DNA from: an uncultured Lachnospiraceae bacterium
GTDB lineage: Bacteria > Bacillota_A > Clostridia > Lachnospirales > Lachnospiraceae
Direction of reading: 5' to 3'
DNA: 7,212 bases
NCBI GenBank assembly: GCA_947178085.1
Contig: CAMWWS010000131.1
Location: 1-7,212, forward strand
Part shown: positions 1 through 5,802 of the stretch, one piece after another
How positions within the stretch are numbered: position 1 is the first letter of the stretch
Layout: each line of letters starts with the position of its first letter
Notes under the pieces: model-generated
Told to the model about the DNA's origin: nothing
What the model saw: only the letters and a program-made list of their open reading frames with translations
The model's database searches: none
Made by a program: the position numbers and the translations under genes

Positions 1-130
1 CTCCCAAGGTCTCACAAACCGCACCAAATAATGTTAATATAAAAATGACAACTCCCCATCTTTTCTGAGAAACTGTTAAAATAAACTTATATTTCTTCCA
101 TATGTCTTTTATACTTCTTAATTTCTGCAT
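1..130 (-). CDS. N-terminal fragment of a membrane protein, probably an ABC exporter (permease/ATPase fusion), cut by window edge
   Basis: Reading the minus strand from the ATG at 130-128 gives 43 open codons that run off the left edge. The start is MQKLRSIKDIWKKYKFIL, a basic amphipathic leader, followed by QKRWG and a hydrophobic stretch (about residues 26-39, VVIFILTLFGAV) that reads as the first membrane segment, ending ETLG. This layout is what I know from the N-termini of ABC transporters with fused membrane and ATPase domains found in clostridial polysaccharide and secondary-metabolite clusters. No ATPase motif is visible because the gene is truncated, so the family is inferred from the N-terminus alone. 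It starts 18 bases after the stop of the hydratase alpha gene and has a strong ribosome binding site, so it should be in the same operon and could export the pathway product or a glycan carrying it. Confidence 0.6.
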   Translation of the reverse strand, partial: MQKLRSIKDIWKKYKFILTVSQKRWGVVIFILTLFGAVCETLG

Positions 131-134
131 TTGG

Positions 135-143
135 CTCTCCTGC
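135..143 (-). promoter_or_regulatory. Ribosome binding site of the downstream ABC-exporter-like gene
   Basis: The minus strand reads GCAGGAGAG here. Its AGGAG core sits six bases before the ATG at 130-128. This site is the main evidence that the short open frame at the left edge is a real gene start, since too few codons are visible for a homology call on their own. Confidence 0.7.
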
Positions 144-148
144 AATTA

Positions 149-1012
149 TCATTTTTTGTGGGTCAAAATATCTACAGTAGCTATTCTTGGCTCAAAGCAA
201 CAAGTCGGACGAACGCAAACAATTCTTACTCCACTCGCCCTTTGCGGACCAACCTTCATGAATGTGGCAAGAACTGATGTATCGCCATGCAAGCCCAGCG
301 GTCCAATATTTGATTCATTCACTCTCTTAGTTATTTCCTGCTCCATCTCACTTTGAACATCGTACTTTCCATCCACTTGAGCCTGAAGCATCATGGACGT
401 CGCCTCGAAGTGTGATCTCCCAATACCGACAGCAAGTGTGCAAGGTGAACATCCCAGCTGCGATACGCCTTCCTTTGCCCAATTAACAATCTCATCCAGA
501 ACAATCTGAGTGTTATGTTTATGAAAAACACGGTAGGTTTTCGCTCTAATTGCCGGACCGCCACCAAACATAAGGATGTGAAGCCGTACAACATTGTCCT
601 TGCACCTACGAAGTAAAATAGGCGCTGGTTCAACCCCGGCACTATCAGGATTTAATCCACCGGACTGATCGATTCTATCGCTATCATTACCCATGATTCC
701 CATAGGCCGACCCGGAAGCATTTGCAGACCTTCAGCCACGCCTTGCCTTATCTCATCCAGCATACGTCCGGTAACCGCACAATCTGAACCAACTTCCAAC
801 ACCAAATGCGGGATGCCGGTATCATCACAAAGTGGACTGTGATTCTGTTCTGCAACCTCAGCATTGTCTAGCACTGTCTGAAGAACCCACTTTGCTTTCT
901 CGTTGGTTTCCCTGTCTATAGCTTTTCGATATGCTTCTTTCTTATCCTCCCGGAATGTCGAGCCGGCTTCCACAAGAGCATCCCTTACCATTGCAACAAT
1001 ATCATTTTTCAT
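149..1012 (-). CDS. Class-I fumarase / L-tartrate dehydratase-like hydro-lyase, alpha subunit (4Fe-4S domain)
   Basis: This 287-residue protein matches the N-terminal Fe-S half of class-I (iron-sulfur) fumarases and TtdA-type tartrate dehydratases, which add or remove water on dicarboxylates. The three expected cluster-cysteine regions are visible: PLCDDTG (Cys62, followed by the Asp expected in the active site), GCSPCTLAVGIG (Cys188/191) and RPTCCFEPR (Cys271/272). The glycine-rich GPLGLHGDTS loop lies at about 237-246. I chose the ATG at 1012 over one 24 bases upstream because GGGAGGAG lies five bases before it. Its first 11 bases overlap the end of the beta gene, which implies translational coupling and a two-subunit enzyme. 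The loops around the second and third cysteines differ from the usual NPCPP and NxQCHAARR patterns, so the substrate may be neither fumarate nor tartrate. Cytosolic; probably oxygen-sensitive by family knowledge. Confidence 0.87.
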   Translation of the reverse strand: MKNDIVAMVRDALVEAGSTFREDKKEAYRKAIDRETNEKAKWVLQTVLDNAEVAEQNHSPLCDDTGIPHLVLEVGSDCAVTGRMLDEIRQGVAEGLQMLPGRPMGIMGNDSDRIDQSGGLNPDSAGVEPAPILLRRCKDNVVRLHILMFGGGPAIRAKTYRVFHKHNTQIVLDEIVNWAKEGVSQLGCSPCTLAVGIGRSHFEATSMMLQAQVDGKYDVQSEMEQEITKRVNESNIGPLGLHGDTSVLATFMKVGPQRASGVRIVCVRPTCCFEPRIATVDILTHKK

Positions 1013-1514
1013 AGAGACTCCTCCCATGCACGGCACCGATTATAGCAGGGTACTTATCCACCTTGATGCGATATAGTGCCTCCATACCAAGTTCTGGGAA
1101 AGCCACAATCTTCTCTTCGCTGGTCTTACTTTTCAGTAAAGCTGTTAAAGGCGGAATCACTGCATAGACGGAATTGTACTTGGCCAAAGCTGCTATCGTT
1201 TCGGGATGTAACGCACCTTTTCCAAGATGAAGCTTAACGCCCGCTGCAGAAAGCGATTCAATAGAGTTTTCAATCTCCAGCTTATTTGAACTGGTTGGAC
1301 CCACTCCGGCAGGACTGACTGCCGTATGAAAAATAACACTACCTATTAGATTCGTCCCCAATCTCTCTATTTTACCTTCATTTATAAGAGCAACAACCTT
1401 CGGCAGCACGGCGTCTCGACCGCAGAGTATATATCCTGAAATAGTAATCGTGTCACCCACATGAAAGCTTGCTGCTATCTCTTCCGATATTGGCGTATTA
1501 ATATCTGTAATCAT
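1002..1514 (-). CDS. Class-I fumarase / L-tartrate dehydratase-like hydro-lyase, beta subunit
   Basis: This 170-residue protein corresponds to the C-terminal (TtdB-like) domain that completes the active site of the Fe-S hydro-lyase encoded immediately downstream. Family landmarks are GRD (32-34), GPTSSNK (72-78, aligning with GPTTxxR), LGKG (97-100) and the C-terminal ELGMEALYRIKVDKYPAI segment (about 141-158). Several normally conserved positions differ: GRDxAH is GRDAVL, the Arg of GPTTxxR is Lys78, and the usual TGGAAAL is IPPLTAL. This suggests a changed substrate. A longer reading starts at 1556 and overlaps the lyase stop as ATGA, but it has no ribosome binding site. The ATG at 1514 has AGGAGAGG upstream and gives the N-terminus expected for the family. 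Beta precedes alpha here, the reverse of ttdA-ttdB. Confidence 0.83.
   Translation of the reverse strand: MITDINTPISEEIAASFHVGDTITISGYILCGRDAVLPKVVALINEGKIERLGTNLIGSVIFHTAVSPAGVGPTSSNKLEIENSIESLSAAGVKLHLGKGALHPETIAALAKYNSVYAVIPPLTALLKSKTSEEKIVAFPELGMEALYRIKVDKYPAIIGAVHGRSLYEK
1018..1025 (-). promoter_or_regulatory. Ribosome binding site that fixes the hydratase alpha start
   Basis: GGGAGGAG on the minus strand, five bases before the ATG at 1012-1010 and lying inside the 3' end of the beta gene. It overlaps the coding bases of the longer alternative start at 1036, which makes that longer start unlikely. Confidence 0.75.
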
Positions 1515-1521
1515 TCCTTTA

Positions 1522-1529
1522 CCTCTCCT
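1522..1529 (-). promoter_or_regulatory. Ribosome binding site that fixes the hydratase beta start
   Basis: AGGAGAGG on the minus strand, about seven bases before the ATG at 1514-1512. Nothing comparable precedes the upstream ATG at 1556, so the 14-residue extension from there is probably not translated as part of the protein. Confidence 0.7.
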
Positions 1530-1552
1530 AAATACAGATTCTTTACTGTAAA

Positions 1553-2701
1553 TCATTCGTTTACAGCAAATAGTTTAATATAGGCGCCTTCATTCTCAAT
1601 CACTCCAAACGCTCTGGACCGGTTATATATCTTTTTTGCCCAATTCATATGCGGGCTGATTTCATTCATCTTATTTGAACCCATCCCTTTCATGACCCCT
1701 CCATTTTTATTATTCAGGATCATGCAGGCATCTGTATATTCTTCGTCCGTGACAGCCATAAGTGCATTAACAAATTTTACGTGCGTAGGATGAATGACAG
1801 TTCTTCCTACAAAACCATTCGCTTTATCTAGTATCACCTCACGAAGAAGACCATCAATCTCATTATTTACAAGAGGCTGCCTTCTCATAAGATAATCTTC
1901 CAAACCATATTTAGGAAGTTCCTCAAACATCATTTTTTTTGGTGCCCGGAAATATTCCCATACAGGACCGGATATTACATAATCATTATTTCTTCCACAG
2001 ACATTGACAATGTCCGAAAGGCATTCCCTGACAGTCATAATATCATACAACGAATAGTCTACACCACGACGAACTCCAAATACGGACGAAAAATCTGTAC
2101 CGCCTACACGAACCTGCAAAACCAAATCATGGTATTTATCCAGAATTTTTCTAATTCCCATCAATTCGGAAATTCTGGTTTCTTTATAAGCCACACTCGA
2201 ATCCTCTATAATCGGCATACCATAGAGTATCTCCCCAAAGCGTTCATTCAGATCCTTCAAGTAGGCAAAATATTCATATCCACTCCCCGCATTAAATTTA
2301 GGAAAATTAACACCACATAAAGATCTTACCTGATGTTTTGTCAATCCCTCACCAAAGTGTTTGAACTGAGAAAGATTACGAACCCTGACAAAAATGAGGG
2401 GTACTCTATCAGCAGATAAAGCACCTCTGTCGACTGCATCGGTAATGGTGTCGAGCAACTTATGTACATTTTCTTCTGCTGTTGTAACCTGTTCTTCTGG
2501 ACAGGCATCCTCAAAGCAGAAAACAATTGTAGTAAGTCCGGGATATGCCCCTAAGAGTATCTTTTGTGCAAAATCCTTTGTACCCGGCATATACATCGTA
2601 GCACCAAGGCAGTACTGAAGCAGTTCTCGGTCTGTGTATTTGTCAAAATTTTCCGGTTCAACAGTAAAACTAAAATGTGGATTATATTGATGATGTCTCA
2701 T
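1553..2701 (-). CDS. HpcH/HpaI aldolase / citrate-lyase-beta-like family protein, resembling the lyase of ter (tellurite) clusters
   Basis: A 382-residue TIM-barrel enzyme of the CitE/HpcH superfamily, whose members make or break C-C bonds of acyl-CoA esters or hydroxy-keto acids with a divalent metal. Landmarks: LLQYCLGATMYMPGT near the N-terminus, FCFEDAC (62-67, the LEDAV-like motif), FVRVRN (104-109, candidate carboxylate-binding arginines), GMPIIEDSS (161-169, Glu166), RVGGTDFSSVFGVRRG (198-213, Asp203 as candidate metal ligand), ISGPVWEY and the family's late IHPTHV (303-308). The LGATxYMP, RxGxTDFSxxFGxRRG and ISGPVWEYF segments match from memory the subfamily found in tellurite-resistance clusters more than classical CitE, which is shorter (about 290 residues). 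It follows the U32-like gene by 57 bases and precedes the split hydratase by 38. The ribosome binding site is poorly spaced (GGAAGGG, 14 bases before the ATG). Substrate unknown. Confidence 0.85.
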   Translation of the reverse strand: MRHHQYNPHFSFTVEPENFDKYTDRELLQYCLGATMYMPGTKDFAQKILLGAYPGLTTIVFCFEDACPEEQVTTAEENVHKLLDTITDAVDRGALSADRVPLIFVRVRNLSQFKHFGEGLTKHQVRSLCGVNFPKFNAGSGYEYFAYLKDLNERFGEILYGMPIIEDSSVAYKETRISELMGIRKILDKYHDLVLQVRVGGTDFSSVFGVRRGVDYSLYDIMTVRECLSDIVNVCGRNNDYVISGPVWEYFRAPKKMMFEELPKYGLEDYLMRRQPLVNNEIDGLLREVILDKANGFVGRTVIHPTHVKFVNALMAVTDEEYTDACMILNNKNGGVMKGMGSNKMNEISPHMNWAKKIYNRSRAFGVIENEGAYIKLFAVNE

Positions 2702-2758
2702 ATTATATATTTCATCCCTTCCAATCAGTTAATTTACCAATAACTGCCATTATAAAAA

Positions 2759-3661
2759 TTAGAATAGGCTTCCTTTCGGCGACCAAACAGCTTCCGGATA
2801 ATACTCATCAATCATCCTTTTGACCAAACAGCATTGTTTGGCTCGTTTTCTTGCATCCTCCTCCGTGCTATCCCAACTGTGAGTAGCCGCAACAGACCCT
2901 CCTGTCTTCAAATAAATTGGCGCTGCAATACGGATCATCTCCGGAACCTCATAATGCCTAATAAATCCACCTGTTGATTTTGGGTTTTCTGTATGAATGT
3001 CAATCGGACAGTCTATGGCTTGACGCATAGCTGCCAACATCTGAAGCTGGATATCGCGTACAGGATTTATAGAATCTGCCCCAATACTCTCTAGAAGTTT
3101 TGCCGAACAGGGATTGCCATGTCCCGCATGTGCAGATACTTTAAAATGGCAATTTGCCGGAATTTCACCTGCTTTTCTGAATTCATTTAACACCCATAAG
3201 CAGCCTTCATCATAAACAAGAAATCCTCGGCAGCCGAGTTTCGCCGCTCTCTTAACATCCTCAATAGCTCTGACGATTTGTTCCTGTCCACGCAAACGAT
3301 ACCCCATCCGAACACCTTCCTCCGTGTGAACGGATGCAGAAGTATCTGTTGTCGCTCTTGGGCCAATGGCAAGTATCAAATCCGTTTCCCATTTATGAGC
3401 CAATTCCACCATTTCGGATATTTCCTTATCGGTAAGCCGCATGATACCCTGCGTCTGCGTTACTCTATGGAGATAAATCCCGTAACTATCCATCGCTTCA
3501 AGTAATGCCTTCATTACCCTGGGTCCCTGAATTCCCGGAACTTCGAAGCGATACTGTCCTCCGTCAGAAAACCTCTTTTCAGAAAAAGGCAGGTCATATG
3601 CATCTCCTCCGGGAACCCCTATCTTCTTTAAAAATTCTCTTGTTTTCTCCATACTGTTCAT
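2759..3661 (-). CDS. U32-peptidase-like TIM-barrel protein of unknown activity
   Basis: A 300-residue soluble protein that I assign tentatively to the proteins annotated as U32-family peptidases. Recognisable parts are the start REFLKKIGVPGGD (8-20), EVPGIQGPRV (40-49), LAIGPRA (97-103), RGQEQIVRAIEDVKRAAKLG (124-143), then the barrel strand GFLVYDEG (146-153), FKVSAHAGHGNP (173-184), IGADSINPVRD (193-203), CPIDIHTENPKSTGGFIRHYE (218-238) and PIYLKTGGS (248-256). The pattern of alternating strands and helices fits a TIM barrel. Peptidase activity is not evident: no metal-protease or nucleophile motif is seen, and the cysteines (144, 154, 171, 185, 218, 277, 278) do not form the C-terminal Fe-S pattern of UbiU/V or RlhA-type U32 proteins. 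In this operon of small-molecule enzymes a lyase or isomerase role is more likely. The ATG at 3661 has GAGGG about ten bases upstream; Met4 is an alternative. Confidence 0.7.
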   Translation of the reverse strand: MNSMEKTREFLKKIGVPGGDAYDLPFSEKRFSDGGQYRFEVPGIQGPRVMKALLEAMDSYGIYLHRVTQTQGIMRLTDKEISEMVELAHKWETDLILAIGPRATTDTSASVHTEEGVRMGYRLRGQEQIVRAIEDVKRAAKLGCRGFLVYDEGCLWVLNEFRKAGEIPANCHFKVSAHAGHGNPCSAKLLESIGADSINPVRDIQLQMLAAMRQAIDCPIDIHTENPKSTGGFIRHYEVPEMIRIAAPIYLKTGGSVAATHSWDSTEEDARKRAKQCCLVKRMIDEYYPEAVWSPKGSLF

Positions 3662-3705
3662 TTATATCTTTCCCTCTTTTCAACAACATCTATTATGATA
3701 CAGAA

Positions 3706-4830
3706 TCAGTCATTCAATTCTGCAATCAGTGCGTTTACCGCTTCCATGTGCGAGAAATTCAACGGCGGCAGTTTTCCGTTCATCCCTTTATGGATGCGAA
3801 CGTCAATAAAGGACGCTCTGCCACAATTATTCAGTTCTTTTATTGCTTCAATCAGCCCTTCTTTATCCGTAACCGGATGATGCACAGTCTGATATCCGCA
3901 AGCATCCGCAACCGTTGTTAAGCTAACCTCATATCCAGCCGACGGCTGTCCACCTACCGACTCGTGCGCTCCATTATTAAGTACCACATGAAGAAATTTC
4001 GGGACACTCAGTTTACTTACCATCGTCATGGCTCCCATATGCATTATTGCCGCTGAGTCACCATCCAGCGCAACCACATTCCTTTCCGGATTTTCCAGAG
4101 CAATACCTAACGCTACCGATGAAGCGTGTCCCATCGCTCCTACATTCAGGAAATCATGGTTCCGGTTTTCTCCTCTCTTTTCCCTAAGAAAGAAAAGCTC
4201 TCTGGTTGCCCGCCCTGTTGTAGCGGCATAAATAGTATCCGATGGCATATTATCAAGAATGACATTAATAGCTTCAGCACGACTCATCGGGTATGCCGTA
4301 TCGCTATGGTCAGTCTTTTCTCCAGCCAAAACACCTTTCGGAGCAATCAGGGCATATGGTTTACGCTTTTTCAGACAATAGTCAACTGCTTCAGCAAGAA
4401 TCTTCCTGAATGTCTCTATGCCATCAGTAAGTATACTATAATGGATATGCATATCCTCCAGCAGCTTAAGTGTAATTTCTCCTTGAAGTTCATGCTGTGG
4501 CCAATCACCGATTCCCGGCTGCCCGCGCCACCCAATCAAAAGCAGCATCGGAACAGAATAAACATGCTCATCCGCTAAAGATACCAATGGATTTATGGCA
4601 TTTCCCATCCCGCTGTTCTGCATATAGACAAGAGGAATCTCTGTGCTGGCAAAATAATGCCCCGCCGCTATGGCTATCGCATTTCCTTCATTTGCAGCAA
4701 TAATATTTCTGTCCGGAAAATGTTGTAGCGCAAAATCACAAAAGCCATTCAGAAAAGAATCCGGAACACCTGTAAAAAATGTTACCCCATTTTTATTTAG
4801 TTCTTTAAAAACAATTTTTTGATCCAGCAT
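3706..4830 (-). CDS. aepY: Phosphonopyruvate decarboxylase (ThDP-dependent)
   Basis: A 374-residue single-chain ThDP enzyme, the family length. In phosphonate biosynthesis this family converts phosphonopyruvate to phosphonoacetaldehyde and CO2, the irreversible step that pulls the unfavourable PEP mutase reaction. Diagnostic stretches are TGVPDS (20-25), AANEGNA (45-51) with Glu48 as the cofactor-activating glutamate, YMQNSGMGNAINPLVSLAD (69-87), LLLIGWRGQPG (96-106), GAMGHASSVALGIAL (231-245), and the Mg-ThDP motif DGDSAAIMHMGAM running to LNNGAHESVGGQPS (Asn285/286). The canonical GDG is GDS here (257-259), a minor change. The closest alternative is sulfopyruvate decarboxylase, which is usually split into two shorter subunits. 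It starts one base after the aldo/keto reductase stop with its ribosome binding site (AAAGG repeats) inside that gene, so the two are translationally coupled. PEP mutase is not in the window. Also called ppd. Confidence 0.92.
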   Translation of the reverse strand: MLDQKIVFKELNKNGVTFFTGVPDSFLNGFCDFALQHFPDRNIIAANEGNAIAIAAGHYFASTEIPLVYMQNSGMGNAINPLVSLADEHVYSVPMLLLIGWRGQPGIGDWPQHELQGEITLKLLEDMHIHYSILTDGIETFRKILAEAVDYCLKKRKPYALIAPKGVLAGEKTDHSDTAYPMSRAEAINVILDNMPSDTIYAATTGRATRELFFLREKRGENRNHDFLNVGAMGHASSVALGIALENPERNVVALDGDSAAIMHMGAMTMVSKLSVPKFLHVVLNNGAHESVGGQPSAGYEVSLTTVADACGYQTVHHPVTDKEGLIEAIKELNNCGRASFIDVRIHKGMNGKLPPLNFSHMEAVNALIAELND

Positions 4831-4831
4831 C

Positions 4832-5785
4832 TTACCTTACCTTTCCTTTAAATAATGTAAAATACTCCGGGCTGTCTGCTTTTGCTATTTCCCATGCCTG
4901 TTCAAATGATTCAAGAATATTTTCCGGAAGCGGACCTGCCTTTATTGCTTTCATGTTCTGCTTTAAATGATCCAGTTTAGATGCTCCTATTATTATTGCA
5001 TCCCCACGGTTTTCATCCAGCATCGAATGATAGCCAAGCCAACGGTATGTAGCTTCTATTGTTGTAATCCCCTGCTTGTCTGACGCTTTCCTAATCACAT
5101 CCACAGCATCAAAATATCGTTTCTTCCAATAACGTCCTTTATAATTCGGGCGATGTGTAAACCGACCGTCAACAGGCTCATCTTCAAATTTAATGTAACG
5201 TCCGGTCAGCAGACCTCCTGCCAATGGATTGTAAGCATAAAAAGACATTCCAAAGTGATTTAAGCAGTCATTAAGTTCAACTTCCGCCTTTCTTGTAAGC
5301 GGGTTATAAATGCCCTCATATATCGTTGGTTTTACCCAACCATTTTTATCACAGAGATGCCATACATCTGCCGTCATCCATGCCGGGAAATTTGAAAGTC
5401 CTAATTTTTTAATCTTTCCCTGCCTATAGAGTTCAGTACATGCAGCAAGCACAGAACCTACCGGAGTAAATGGGTCAGGAAAATGAAGATAAAAAGTATC
5501 AATACATTCAATCCCAAGACGCTCCAAAGTTCCGTTTAGCTGCGTATAAGCAGCATCGGCATCCAGTCGTCCGGATATCCGCGGGTTCACTTTAGTTGAT
5601 ACCCTATAGGGCTTATTGATTTCCCTTAATGCACTGCCAAGCAGTCTTTCACAATTCCCTTCGTTATACACATAAGCAGTATCCAGTTCCTCATAGCCTG
5701 CATCAAGAAATGTATTCACAAATTGACTGATATCTGAGCCGAATACAGACTCTCCAAATGTCATCGTACCCAATACAAGATTCAT
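4832..5785 (-). CDS. Aldo/keto reductase, AKR7-like
   Basis: A complete 317-residue NAD(P)H-dependent aldo/keto reductase with the full catalytic tetrad: Asp35 and Tyr40 in LDTAYVYNEG, Lys65 in VSTKVN and His101 in LHFPDP. LGLSNFPAW (about 133-141), YNPLAGGLLTGRY and the late IIIGASKLDHLKQN cofactor-binding segment complete the fold. The LHxPD signature, length and NYKGRYWKKRYFDAV segment resemble the AKR7 group (aflatoxin-aldehyde and succinic-semialdehyde reductases). AGGCGG lies five bases before the ATG, 17 bases after the PrpD-like gene, and the next gene, the decarboxylase, starts one base later. Since the decarboxylase makes an acidic short-chain aldehyde and AKR7 enzymes accept succinic semialdehyde, reduction of phosphonoacetaldehyde to 2-hydroxyethylphosphonate is a reasonable but unproven role. 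Confidence 0.88.
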   Translation of the reverse strand: MNLVLGTMTFGESVFGSDISQFVNTFLDAGYEELDTAYVYNEGNCERLLGSALREINKPYRVSTKVNPRISGRLDADAAYTQLNGTLERLGIECIDTFYLHFPDPFTPVGSVLAACTELYRQGKIKKLGLSNFPAWMTADVWHLCDKNGWVKPTIYEGIYNPLTRKAEVELNDCLNHFGMSFYAYNPLAGGLLTGRYIKFEDEPVDGRFTHRPNYKGRYWKKRYFDAVDVIRKASDKQGITTIEATYRWLGYHSMLDENRGDAIIIGASKLDHLKQNMKAIKAGPLPENILESFEQAWEIAKADSPEYFTLFKGKVR

Positions 5786-5802
5786 ATTGGCCGCCTTTCA
5801 CC

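Noticed and set aside
102..356. Plus-strand open frame of 84 codons over the hydratase alpha gene
   Set aside because: It lies antisense to a well-supported gene, has no family resemblance and no ribosome binding site. The other plus-strand frames (for example 3505-3921, 4126-4578) are likewise shadows of minus-strand genes.
1012..1036. Longer start of the hydratase alpha gene at 1036
   Set aside because: The extra eight residues are encoded by the ribosome binding site for the ATG at 1012, and the family N-terminus fits the shorter protein.
1515..1556. ATGA overlap between the lyase stop and a longer hydratase beta start at 1556
   Set aside because: It looks like classic translational coupling, but there is no ribosome binding site for 1556, whereas AGGAGAGG precedes the ATG at 1514, which also gives the expected family N-terminus.
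2749..2754. TATAAT on the minus strand in the gap before the HpcH/HpaI-like gene, as an internal promoter
   Set aside because: No convincing -35 hexamer lies 16-18 bases upstream, and such hexamers are frequent by chance in AT-rich gaps.
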